Shown piece after piece: positions 16,896 to 25,713 of a DNA stretch of 64,000 bases. The translations under genes were made by a program, and so were the position numbers. Positions within the stretch are counted from its first letter, which is position 1, and every line of letters begins with the position of its first letter. This DNA comes from Clostridium_B lapidicellarium. GTDB taxonomy: Bacteria > Bacillota > Clostridia > Clostridiales > Clostridiaceae. Under the pieces are notes generated by a model, which was not told the origin of the DNA, did not search any database, and saw only the letters and a list, made by a program, of their open reading frames with translations. The DNA is taken from positions 124,001 to 188,000 of the forward strand of contig NZ_JBGFFE010000001.1 in the NCBI RefSeq assembly GCF_041224415.1, in the 5' to 3' direction.

Positions 16896-17546
16896 TTAAA
16901 TTCCCTCTCTCAGCATTTCTATATTGTCTTTTATCCTCCCATTTTTAAATACGGCGGAACCTGCCACTATTACATCCGCACCGTTTTTCACTACATTTCC
17001 TATATTGTATTTTGAGATACCGCCGTCAACTTCTATCATCAAGTTTTTGTTATATCTATCTTTTAAATCCCTCACTTCTCTTATTTTTCTAGAACAGTAA
17101 TCTATGTATTTTTGTCCTCCGAATCCGGGGTTCACAGACATTATGAGAACCATATCCAGATAAGGCACCAGATATTTTAAATTGTCTACCAATGTAGCTG
17201 GATTCAACGCCACTGCCGTCTTCACACCTAAACTCCTTATGTAATTCAACGTCCTATCCAAATGACTGTCGGCTTCAAAATGAACCGTTATGATATCCGC
17301 ACCTGCTTTTGCAAAACTCTCTACATACCTAGAAGGTTCCCGTATCATCAAATGTACATCAAAGGGCAATCTGGTACATTTTCTTATGCTCTGTACTATG
17401 GGAACTCCAAAGCTTATATTGGGTACAAAACTTCCATCCATCACATCTATGTGAATTAAATCCGCCCCACATCTGTCCAAAGATCTTATTTCTTCTCCCA
17501 ATTTGGAAAAGTCTGCCGACAATATGGAAGGTGCTATTTTTACCAT
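16896..17546 (-). CDS. rpe: Ribulose-phosphate 3-epimerase
   Basis: Rpe interconverts ribulose-5-phosphate and xylulose-5-phosphate in the pentose phosphate pathway. The 216-residue TIM barrel shows APSILSADF at the start, metal-ligand motifs IHIDVMDG and HFEAD, MSVNPGFGGQ and EVDGGI. AAGGAG precedes the ATG. It lies between rsgA and thiN, the same order as in B. subtilis. Confidence 0.97.
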   Translation of the reverse strand: MVKIAPSILSADFSKLGEEIRSLDRCGADLIHIDVMDGSFVPNISFGVPIVQSIRKCTRLPFDVHLMIREPSRYVESFAKAGADIITVHFEADSHLDRTLNYIRSLGVKTAVALNPATLVDNLKYLVPYLDMVLIMSVNPGFGGQKYIDYCSRKIREVRDLKDRYNKNLMIEVDGGISKYNIGNVVKNGADVIVAGSAVFKNGRIKDNIEMLREGI

Positions 17547-17583
17547 TGCGTATTATCTCCTTTTTAATATAAATGTATTTAAC

Positions 17584-18450
17584 TCAATATCTCTCATGTG
17601 AAAAAATTTCTTTTAGGACTTTAATATAGAAATTGTATCTTTCACTGCTTATACTTCCTCTTTCCACAGAACTTTTAACAGCACATTTAGGTTCCTTATA
17701 ATGAAAACATCCTGCAAATTTACACTTTCCTATAGATTTCATAAATTCAGGAAAACAGTATTGAAGTTCTTCTGGAGGTATGTCAGTTGTATCAAGTGAA
17801 GAAAAACCAGGGGTATCCACTAGAAACCCCTTTTCAACAACTTCTATCAACTGACTGTACCTTGTAGTGTGTTTCCCCCTGTTTAATTTTTCACTCACTT
17901 TACCGGTTTTCATAAGTTCTTTTCCACAAAGGAAATTTAAAATAGTAGATTTTCCTACCCCAGAAGGTCCACATAGAACTGTAACATTTCCGCTTAATTT
18001 CTCCCTGACAGCATCAATTCCATATCCTTTTTTTGCACCAAGCTGCAGTATTTCATAACCCACACTTCTTATTCTGTCTACAAGCTCAAGCTCCACTTTA
18101 TTCTTGGGCAAATCCATCTTATTAAAACACACAATTATCTTTAATCCACTGTATTCACAATTTATGAGAATTCTATTTAAAAGATCTTCATTCATTTTAG
18201 GGTGATTAAATGCAAAAATCACCAATACCTGAGTTACATTGGCAACTAAAGGACGCTTTAACTGACTTATTCTAGGATAAATTTTATCAATAACTCCCTG
18301 GTCCCTCTCAATACTGATATCGACGTTATCTCCAACCATGGGGGAAAGACCGCTGTATCTAAATTTCCCCCTGGCTTTACATTCAATTGTTCTGTCTTTG
18401 GTTTTTATATAATAAAATCCTCCTATGCCTTTTACTACAATTCCCTTCAT
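17584..18450 (-). CDS. rsgA: Ribosome small-subunit GTPase RsgA
   Basis: RsgA is a late assembly factor for the 30S subunit. The 288 residues have the circularly permuted GTPase order: OB fold, then FNKMDL (G4), then the P loop CGPSGVGKST (G1), then DTPGFSS (G3). A C-terminal zinc site follows (CKFAGCFHYKEPKCAV). TAGGAG precedes the ATG. It is downstream of prkC; B. subtilis RsgA is phosphorylated by PrkC, so the linkage may be functional. Confidence 0.96.
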   Translation of the reverse strand: MKGIVVKGIGGFYYIKTKDRTIECKARGKFRYSGLSPMVGDNVDISIERDQGVIDKIYPRISQLKRPLVANVTQVLVIFAFNHPKMNEDLLNRILINCEYSGLKIIVCFNKMDLPKNKVELELVDRIRSVGYEILQLGAKKGYGIDAVREKLSGNVTVLCGPSGVGKSTILNFLCGKELMKTGKVSEKLNRGKHTTRYSQLIEVVEKGFLVDTPGFSSLDTTDIPPEELQYCFPEFMKSIGKCKFAGCFHYKEPKCAVKSSVERGSISSERYNFYIKVLKEIFSHERY

Positions 18451-18495
18451 AATTTCTCCTAATCTAGTTCAATATTGTTTTATACCTCGCCTATT

Positions 18496-20460
18496 CTATC
18501 TTCTGGAATTATTGTAATCACTGTAATTGTAATTTGAGTTACTGCGGTTGCCTGTATTGCTGTTATTGGAATTGTTTCCGCTTCCATTATTACCCTGCTG
18601 GCCACCGCCCTGCTGACTGCCGCCGCTCTGCTGGCCACCGCTCTGCTGGCCGCTGCCTGTATTTCCGCCGCTGCTCTGCTGTCCGCTGCCTGCAGTATTA
18701 CTGCCAGTATTGCTTCCAGTATTACCTTCCTGTGAACCCTGATTGCTGTTCATTCCCTGCTCACCTTGAGGCTGTTTATATACATAATAAGTCAAAGTCA
18801 CGGAAGTGCCTTCTTTAACCTGCCTTGAAGCACCTACACTCTGATTTGTAACTCCCATATTCTCCTGATTTCTATCGGAAGTTTCCACTGGATTTTCCAC
18901 AACTTTCAGGCCTGCACCCTGCATTATGGCTTTTGCTTCACTTATACTCTTGCCTGAGACGTCCGGAACTGTCACATATTTTGATTCGGGTCCCTTGCTC
19001 ACTACAAGATTCACCTTAGTACCATTCTTCACTTTAGAGTCAGCTTCCGGATCCTGGCTTACAACCTGACCTTGAGATACATTATCGCTGTATCTGTAGG
19101 AAATATTGCCCACACTAAGACCACTGCTGGTGATAATACTTTTGGCAGTACCCAAATCAATACCCACTACATTTGGAACGCCCATGGTATCGCTGCCTCC
19201 ACTTATAATCACCCTCACATCTGAATGTATTTTTACTTTAGTACCTGATTTAGGAAAACATTCCAGTACAGTACCTGCAGGTTTATCACTTTTTTGTTTC
19301 GCCCCAACTACAAAATTGAGTTTCTTACTTTCCACTAACTTCTTAGCTTGATCCCGTTTCATTCCCACTATATTGGGTACTGAAACTTCCGAAGAATTTC
19401 TGCTGAATGCAAAATATCCTGAAACTGCACCTATTACTGTTATCAACACAATCAATGCTATTATAAGTATGGTTTTCTTTTTTTTCGGATCAAGGGCAGG
19501 TGACTTGTTTTTTTTCTTCTCCGGCTCAACTTCATCTTCATCATAATCCTCGTCTTCATTTTTATAATTGTCATTTACATCTACAGGATCCATTATCCTC
19601 GTCATATCGTCATTCAAATCATCTTCTGCCAAATTAAGCTTTTGATTATTCTCTATTTTTTTTAAATCTACAAGCATATCATCCATGGTCTGATACCTTT
19701 TTATAGGTTCCTTTTCCACGGCCTTCAAGATCAATTTATTTAGACCTTCCGGTACGTTTTCATTCAATTTGATGGGGGGAACCACTGGCTCCTGTATATG
19801 TTTTAACGCTATGGACACCGGGCTCTCTGCATCATAGGGTACTTTACCTGTAACCATTTCATACATTACTATTCCTAGAGAATAGATGTCCGTTCTAAAA
19901 TCTACAAAGCTGCCCCTTGCCTGTTCAGGAGAAAAATAATGTGCAGAACCCATTATTTTATTTGAATTGGTTATAGTAACTGAATTAGAAGCTTTTGCAA
20001 TTCCAAAATCCGTTACCTTTACTATTCCATCTTCCGTTACAAGAATATTATGAGGCTTTATATCCCTATGTATAATATTATTCCTATGTGCACATCTGAG
20101 GGCTTTAGCTATCTGAATAGCTATTTCTACTGTTTTCTCCGGAGGTATTCTGACTTCTTCTTTTATTATCTGTTTTAGTGTCTTCCCTGAGACATATTCC
20201 ATTACAATATAATTTATATCATTCTGGCTGCCCACGTCATATATATTGACTATATTATTGTCCGAAAGGCTTGCTGCTGCCGTAGCTTCCCTTTTAAATT
20301 TTTCAACAAATTCCGTATCGCTGGAAAATTGTTCTTTAAGAACTTTCACAGCTACATTTCTATTTAACAGGTGGTCCTTAGCCTTATAGACAACTGCCAT
20401 TCCACCTTCCCCTATTTTTTCCAACGGTTCATATCTATTTCCTAGCATCGTCCCTATCAT
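18496..20460 (-). CDS. prkC: PASTA-domain Ser/Thr protein kinase PrkC
   Basis: This is a membrane kinase that senses cell-wall fragments. In order: kinase domain (about 1-260; GEGGMAVVYKA, Lys39, HRD 131-133, DFG 151-153), a charged linker, one membrane helix (about 330-352), three PASTA repeats (about 359-423, 426-490, 495-560) and an unusual 90-residue tail of Gly, Ser, Asn and Gln. ATG 20460 follows AAGGAGAGG and overlaps the prpC end by 26 bases; the frame extends 23 codons further without a ribosome site. The 654 residues are close to the usual length apart from the tail. Confidence 0.95.
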   Translation of the reverse strand: MIGTMLGNRYEPLEKIGEGGMAVVYKAKDHLLNRNVAVKVLKEQFSSDTEFVEKFKREATAAASLSDNNIVNIYDVGSQNDINYIVMEYVSGKTLKQIIKEEVRIPPEKTVEIAIQIAKALRCAHRNNIIHRDIKPHNILVTEDGIVKVTDFGIAKASNSVTITNSNKIMGSAHYFSPEQARGSFVDFRTDIYSLGIVMYEMVTGKVPYDAESPVSIALKHIQEPVVPPIKLNENVPEGLNKLILKAVEKEPIKRYQTMDDMLVDLKKIENNQKLNLAEDDLNDDMTRIMDPVDVNDNYKNEDEDYDEDEVEPEKKKNKSPALDPKKKKTILIIALIVLITVIGAVSGYFAFSRNSSEVSVPNIVGMKRDQAKKLVESKKLNFVVGAKQKSDKPAGTVLECFPKSGTKVKIHSDVRVIISGGSDTMGVPNVVGIDLGTAKSIITSSGLSVGNISYRYSDNVSQGQVVSQDPEADSKVKNGTKVNLVVSKGPESKYVTVPDVSGKSISEAKAIMQGAGLKVVENPVETSDRNQENMGVTNQSVGASRQVKEGTSVTLTYYVYKQPQGEQGMNSNQGSQEGNTGSNTGSNTAGSGQQSSGGNTGSGQQSGGQQSGGSQQGGGQQGNNGSGNNSNNSNTGNRSNSNYNYSDYNNSRR

Positions 20461-21175
20461 CTTTACCCTCTCCTTCAAATACAATAACTGATATATTATC
20501 TTTTCCGCCTCTAAGGTTGCTGAGTTCAATTAACTGTTTACATGCATCCTCGTTATTGTTATTCATTATTATATCAAACATTTCATCAGTATTTACCCCA
20601 TTAGACAAACCGTCAGTACAGAGCATTACCCTGCTGACGTCCCTCAAATCAACCTCAAAGGTATCTATTTTTACGGATAGATTGGTTCCAAGTGCTCTGG
20701 TTATTATATTTTTGTTAGGATGACTTGCAGCTTCCTCCTCCGTTATACTGCCTTCATCAACCAACTGCTGCACAAGAGAATGATCTTTAGTGATTTTTAC
20801 TACACCGTCGTACTTTAAAATATAACATCCACTGTCGCCTACATTAGCTACTACCATCTTCATATCTCTTACTAAACAGGCCGTTATAGTTGTCCCCATC
20901 CCAACAAATTCATCATTACTTCTCGACAATTTATAGATCTTTTCATTTGCCAGATTTATAGCTTCCAAAAGGTCCTTTTTCATATCTACCGTTTCCCTAG
21001 CTTTTATATTGGAAATAGTTGTCTCAACTGCAATTCTGCTTGCAACTTCTCCTGCATTATGTCCACCCATTCCATCCGCTATCACATATAGATTCAAATT
21101 CTTTCCCTTATAGAAATCTGCAAAATCTTCATTTAGCTTCCTTACTTTGCCTACATCTGATAAGATCCCCACCAT
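20435..21175 (-). CDS. prpC: PP2C-type protein phosphatase PrpC
   Basis: PrpC removes phosphates added by PrkC. The 246 residues carry the PP2C metal motifs DGMGGHNAGEVAS, GDSGCYIL, CTDGLSNGV and GGKDNISVIV. AAAGGGTG precedes the ATG. Both ends overlap neighbours (47 bases with rlmN upstream, 26 with prkC downstream), which suggests coupled translation of rlmN-prpC-prkC. This is the standard Firmicute pair. Confidence 0.95.
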   Translation of the reverse strand: MVGILSDVGKVRKLNEDFADFYKGKNLNLYVIADGMGGHNAGEVASRIAVETTISNIKARETVDMKKDLLEAINLANEKIYKLSRSNDEFVGMGTTITACLVRDMKMVVANVGDSGCYILKYDGVVKITKDHSLVQQLVDEGSITEEEAASHPNKNIITRALGTNLSVKIDTFEVDLRDVSRVMLCTDGLSNGVNTDEMFDIIMNNNNEDACKQLIELSNLRGGKDNISVIVFEGEGKDDRDDARK

Positions 21176-22226
21176 TTTCTACACCCTTTCTATACCTTTT
21201 TGATTCTATATAACTTCTTCTCAATTGCCCACAAGCGGCGTTTATATCCGAACCCATTTCTCTTCTTATAGTAACTTCTACTCTATTATCAACAAGTTTA
21301 TCATAGAAATCTTTTATATTATTCAGAGAAGATTTTCTAAAATCATTTTCCCTAACTTCATTTACAGGTATCAAATTTACATGACACAGAAGACCTTTTA
21401 ACAGCCCTATTAAATTTTCAGCACATTGCAAGCTGTCATTTACACCACTTACCAAAGCATATTCAAAAGATATTCTCCTGCCTGTCTTGTCTATATAATA
21501 TCTGCATGAATCCATTATTTCCCCTATAGAATATCTATTTGCAATAGGCATGATCTTTCTTCTAGTCACATCATCTGTTGAATGCAGAGATATAGCCAAC
21601 GTGATCTGTAGATTTTCATCTGCCAATTGCCTTATTCTAGGCACTATACCACAGGTAGAAAGAGTTATGTGTCTTTGACCTATATTGAGGCTGTAATCGC
21701 AATTTAACATATTTAAAAATTTTAGCACATTGTCATAATTGTCAAGAGGTTCTCCACTTCCCATCAACACTACATTTGATATTCTCTCTCCAATTTCACT
21801 TTGAGATTTTAAAACCTGGGCCAATATTTCTCCACTGCTCAGATTTCTCACCATACCATCCACAGTAGATGCACAAAATTTACAGCCCATCCTACATCCA
21901 ATTTGCGTTGAAACACATATGGAATTACCGTGTTTATATTTCATAACTACTGTTTCTATAACATTTCCATCTCTATATTTATATAAAAACTTAACAGTAT
22001 CTTTTAATTTTGAACGATAGCTTTTAATCAATTCTGGAATTTCTATATAAAAATTTTCTTTCAATTTCTCAATTAAGGATTTAGGAATGTTGGTCATACA
22101 ATCAAAATCCCACTGGTTTTTCTTGTAAAGCCAGTTCATTACCTGATTTGCCCTAAACTGGCTTTCGCCGTTATTTTTCATCCAACTTCTCAAGTCTTCC
22201 ATATTGAAGTCAAAGATATTATACAT
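21129..22226 (-). CDS. rlmN: 23S rRNA (A2503-C2)/tRNA A37 methyltransferase RlmN
   Basis: RlmN is a radical-SAM methyltransferase acting on A2503 of 23S rRNA and A37 of some tRNAs. The 365 residues contain the CRMGCKFCAS cluster motif, the GSGEPLDNYD SAM segment and a C-terminal DINAACGQLR cysteine used in catalysis. GTAGGTG precedes the ATG. The 3' end overlaps prpC by 47 bases. It follows rsmB, so two rRNA methyltransferases share a transcript. Confidence 0.96.
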   Translation of the reverse strand: MYNIFDFNMEDLRSWMKNNGESQFRANQVMNWLYKKNQWDFDCMTNIPKSLIEKLKENFYIEIPELIKSYRSKLKDTVKFLYKYRDGNVIETVVMKYKHGNSICVSTQIGCRMGCKFCASTVDGMVRNLSSGEILAQVLKSQSEIGERISNVVLMGSGEPLDNYDNVLKFLNMLNCDYSLNIGQRHITLSTCGIVPRIRQLADENLQITLAISLHSTDDVTRRKIMPIANRYSIGEIMDSCRYYIDKTGRRISFEYALVSGVNDSLQCAENLIGLLKGLLCHVNLIPVNEVRENDFRKSSLNNIKDFYDKLVDNRVEVTIRREMGSDINAACGQLRRSYIESKRYRKGVENGGDLIRCRQSKEAK

Positions 22227-22239
22227 ACATTTATTGCAC

Positions 22240-23571
22240 CTACCTATATTTTATCATTTTTGCAATAAAAAACCCATCTACATTTTCACTGGGAAGTATT
22301 GTCATATATCCTCCTCTATTATATATTATATTTTCAAAATCTCCACAGTTTATTTTTTCCAATTTAAATTGAGGATTTTTCCCAATAAACCATCTTATAT
22401 TTTCATCATTCTCCATCTTATTTAATGTACACGTAGAATATATAAGTTTTCCACTTTTTTTTACATATTTCGAGGCATTGATCATAATATTTCTCTGTAT
22501 TTTTATTAAATTATTTATAGAATTCTTATTCTTGGTCCATTTGATTTCAGGTTTCTTCCTGATTATTCCAAGCCCCGAACAGGGTACGTCAATGAGCACT
22601 CTGTCTGATATGCCCTGAAATTGTTCCACATATTCTTCAGCATCAATTTTATTACAAATAATATTTTTGATTCCCAGTCTATCTGCGTTTTCCCTTACAA
22701 GTGCCAATTTATTTTCATGTAAATCACAGGCATATACTTTTCCCGTATCTCCCATCAATTCTGATATGTGGCAGGACTTACCTCCCGGGGCACTGCAGAG
22801 ATCAAGCACAGTCATGTTTTCTTTTACATCCATAATACGGGCTACCAGCATTGAACTTTCATCCTGAACTGTAATATACCCCCTCTTAAAAAGCGAATTC
22901 GACTCTATACTGCTCCCTTTTTTTATAATCAAAGCCTCTCTGCACAGAGTACCTCTCTCAACGTCGTATCCACTTTCTTCAAGCTTATTCCAAACCTGTT
23001 TGTAATCTGCCTTTAAACTATTTATTCTAACTGTAATTTTGGGAACAATATTCGAGTTTTTCAATATGGTCTCACCCACACCTTCGCCATACTGGGAAAT
23101 AAAAAGTTCAACCATCCATCTTGGAAAGGAATACTTAAAACATAACCTTCCTATCTTGTCACCATTTTGTCCAAAGCCCACAATATTCCTCTTCCTTAAA
23201 TAATTTCTCAGGACACCATTTACCAGTCTCGACAATTTAAATGATTTCCTTTTTGAAAGTTCTACAGCTTCATTTACCACTGCAAACTCAGGTACTTTGT
23301 CTAAATACCTCAGTTGAAATATGGATATTCTAAGTATGTTCAATATGTCTTCATCCAATTTGCCAACGCCATTTTTCAAAAAACTGTTCAGTATACTGTC
23401 AATCGTATATTTGTACCTCAGAGTTCCATATACTATTTCTGTAATAAATGCCCTGTCCCTTCTATCCAAATTTTCTCTATTCAAGTACTCACTTAAAACT
23501 ATATTGGAATATGCATTATTGTGCAATACCTTTTTAAGTATTTTAACTGCTGTATTTCTGGAATTTGTCAT
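22240..23571 (-). CDS. rsmB: 16S rRNA (cytosine-967 C5)-methyltransferase RsmB
   Basis: RsmB (Sun) methylates C967 of 16S rRNA. The 443 residues have an N-terminal NusB-like helical domain (about 1-140), then a SAM domain with CSAPGGKSCH, the PCSGLGIIRK motif and the catalytic YSTCTLNKMEN segment. It ends 14 bases before rlmN and follows the yugP-type protease gene by 10 bases, so it is inside a tight operon. Confidence 0.95.
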   Translation of the reverse strand: MTNSRNTAVKILKKVLHNNAYSNIVLSEYLNRENLDRRDRAFITEIVYGTLRYKYTIDSILNSFLKNGVGKLDEDILNILRISIFQLRYLDKVPEFAVVNEAVELSKRKSFKLSRLVNGVLRNYLRKRNIVGFGQNGDKIGRLCFKYSFPRWMVELFISQYGEGVGETILKNSNIVPKITVRINSLKADYKQVWNKLEESGYDVERGTLCREALIIKKGSSIESNSLFKRGYITVQDESSMLVARIMDVKENMTVLDLCSAPGGKSCHISELMGDTGKVYACDLHENKLALVRENADRLGIKNIICNKIDAEEYVEQFQGISDRVLIDVPCSGLGIIRKKPEIKWTKNKNSINNLIKIQRNIMINASKYVKKSGKLIYSTCTLNKMENDENIRWFIGKNPQFKLEKINCGDFENIIYNRGGYMTILPSENVDGFFIAKMIKYR

Positions 23572-23581
23572 ATTTTTACCT

Positions 23582-24262
23582 CTAATTTCTATCTCTACTT
23601 ATATATATGAGTCTCAGCAAGTTTGCTATAGAAGTCAATATGGCAGCCACATAGGTCATAGCAGCAGCACTTAAAACTGATCTTGCACCGCTTAACTCGC
23701 CTGAGTAAAGTATATTTTTTCCCTCCAGCATCCTTAAAGCTCTCTTTGAAGCATTTAATTCCACCGGAAGAGTTATTATCTGAAACAATACAACTGAAGT
23801 AAATAAAATTATTCCTAAATTCACAAGTCCTCTGATTCCTAGAATGAATCCAGCCAGAAGCAGTATCCATGAGGCATTAGAACCAAAATTCACTACAGGG
23901 ACAATGGAATTTCTTATAATAAGCGGAACATATCCATTTTTATGTTGAATAGCATGACCGGTTTCGTGGGCCGCCACCCCTATTGATGCTACAGAATTCC
24001 CATAATAAACATCCTGCGAGAGCCTCATGACCCTCTTGGACGGATCATAATGATCGCTTAATTTCCCGGGTATCAATTCCACAGGTACATCATAAAGGCC
24101 GCTGCCGTCCAAAAGCATTCTGGCCACCTGGGCACCCGTATATCCGTTGTGGCTGCCATATCTGGAATATTTATTGAAAGTGGAAGATACCTTGTATTGA
24201 GCCCAGATTGCTACTAAAAGTGCTGGAATTAATATAATAATACTGCTATCAAAATAAAACAT
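23582..24262 (-). CDS. Zinc metallopeptidase, YugP family
   Basis: A predicted membrane-embedded zinc protease of unknown substrate. The 226 residues begin with a membrane helix, carry AAHETGHAIQH (HExxH metal site) near residue 110, and end with further hydrophobic helices. ATG 24262 is preferred over an adjacent TTG because GGAGGTG is six bases upstream. It lies between fmt and rsmB, its common site in clostridia. Confidence 0.88.
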   Translation of the reverse strand: MFYFDSSIIILIPALLVAIWAQYKVSSTFNKYSRYGSHNGYTGAQVARMLLDGSGLYDVPVELIPGKLSDHYDPSKRVMRLSQDVYYGNSVASIGVAAHETGHAIQHKNGYVPLIIRNSIVPVVNFGSNASWILLLAGFILGIRGLVNLGIILFTSVVLFQIITLPVELNASKRALRMLEGKNILYSGELSGARSVLSAAAMTYVAAILTSIANLLRLIYISRDRN

Positions 24263-24282
24263 CAATTACACCTCCATATGAG

Positions 24283-25218
24283 CTATTTCCCTAGTACAAT
24301 GCCTGGTTCTATCAAATGCCCCTTTATATATTCACTAACTTCCATAGGCCTCCCGCCTGGAAACTGTATATTTTTTATTACAACGATACCCCTGCCGCAG
24401 GCCACTTTAATACCCTGTTTGGAAACTTCAAGTATACGTCCGGCTTCCTTTGTAGGGGATGTTTCATCCGATATTTTAACCTGATATACTTTCATGCTTT
24501 CCCCTTTATATTGAGTATATGCAATAGGCCATGGATTTAAACCCCTTACAAAATTTTTTATCTCAATGCTGCTGAGATCCCAGTTTATCTTTGCCATGTT
24601 CCTCGAGAGCATTTTTGCATAGACGGTTGTGGTCTTCCCCTGCTTCTTTCTTTCAATTGTACCTGCTTTTAGCCCTTTAAGAGTTTTTACAAGTAAACTG
24701 GCTCCGTCTTCTTTCAATACATCTGTAAGATCTCCTGCTGTCATGTCCTCTGAAATCTCAACGGTACTTCTCAAAAGCACATCTCCCGTATCAAGCCCGG
24801 TATCCATGAACATGGTAGTATTTCCAGTCTCTTTCTCACCTTTTATAATACACCAGTTTATAGGCGCTGCCCCCCTATATTTTGGCAAAAGTGATGCATG
24901 TAAATTAATGCATCCATTTTTAGGTATACTCAGCACTTCCCCTGTAAGTATCTGGCCGTAAGCTGCAACTACTATAAAATCCGGTTTCATTTTTTTCAGC
25001 TCGCTTAATACCCGGCCATCCTTTTTCAAACTGACGGGCTGATAGACAGGTATGTTGTGTTTGACAGCCTCTTCTTTGACAGGAGAAAAAGCTATCTTTC
25101 TACCTCTGCCCTTTGGTCTATCAGGTTGTGTAAATACAGCCGCCACATCGAATTCCTCTATCAGCCTTTTTAAAGATGGTACTGAAAAATCAGGAGTTCC
25201 CATAAAAACTATATTCAT
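24283..25218 (-). CDS. fmt: Methionyl-tRNA formyltransferase
   Basis: Fmt formylates the initiator Met-tRNA using 10-formyl-tetrahydrofolate. The 311 residues contain FMGTPDFSVPSL at the start and HASLLPKYRGAAPI, which binds the folate and tRNA. The start overlaps the def stop by four bases (ATGA), so deformylase and formyltransferase are coupled. GAAGGTG sits inside the end of def. Confidence 0.97.
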   Translation of the reverse strand: MNIVFMGTPDFSVPSLKRLIEEFDVAAVFTQPDRPKGRGRKIAFSPVKEEAVKHNIPVYQPVSLKKDGRVLSELKKMKPDFIVVAAYGQILTGEVLSIPKNGCINLHASLLPKYRGAAPINWCIIKGEKETGNTTMFMDTGLDTGDVLLRSTVEISEDMTAGDLTDVLKEDGASLLVKTLKGLKAGTIERKKQGKTTTVYAKMLSRNMAKINWDLSSIEIKNFVRGLNPWPIAYTQYKGESMKVYQVKISDETSPTKEAGRILEVSKQGIKVACGRGIVVIKNIQFPGGRPMEVSEYIKGHLIEPGIVLGK

Positions 25219-25679
25219 TTGCCACCTTCACCTTCTTTTTTTACAATTTTATCTATAAAAAGTACACCATTTAAATGATCTATCTCATGGCAAAATGCCC
25301 TGGCAAGCAAATCTTTTCCTTCCACTACTATCTTTTCACCCTCTTCATTCAATGCCTTTACTTTCACTATCTGAGGTCTTTCCACTTCGCCTTCCACTCC
25401 AGGTATGCTCAGGCATCCCTCTCTATCTATATAACTGCCTTCACTATATATAATTTCCGGATTTACAAGTTTATATAACACACCATCACCTATGTCAATT
25501 ACCACAATCCTTTTTAAAACACCAACTTGAGGTGCTGCAAGACCTATACCGTCTTCTTCATACAGCGTATCCACCATGTCTCCAAGCAGTGTCTTAATTC
25601 TATCATTTATAACATCAACTTTCCTGCTTTTTTTTCTCAGTATATCGTCACCATATTTTCTAATATTTCTTAAAGCCAT
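25215..25679 (-). CDS. def: Peptide deformylase
   Basis: Def removes the N-formyl group from new proteins. The 154 residues show all three metal motifs: GIGLAAPQVG, EGCLS and HEIDH. ATG 25679 is chosen because AGAGGAG precedes it; the frame extends seven codons to a TTG that overlaps the ribosome site. It lies after priA and is translationally coupled to fmt. Confidence 0.96.
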   Translation of the reverse strand: MALRNIRKYGDDILRKKSRKVDVINDRIKTLLGDMVDTLYEEDGIGLAAPQVGVLKRIVVIDIGDGVLYKLVNPEIIYSEGSYIDREGCLSIPGVEGEVERPQIVKVKALNEEGEKIVVEGKDLLARAFCHEIDHLNGVLFIDKIVKKEGEGGK

Positions 25680-25713
25680 ATTATGCGTTTCTCCTCTCAA
25701 ACCAAACTATAAA

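Noticed and set aside
18520..18760. Short tandem-like DNA repeats that look like a minisatellite or CRISPR
   Set aside because: They are codons of the Gly/Gln/Ser tail of prkC in frame, with no regular spacers.
23595..23870. 91-codon minus-strand frame inside the yugP-type protease
   Set aside because: It is an alternative frame of a well-supported gene and has no ribosome site of its own.
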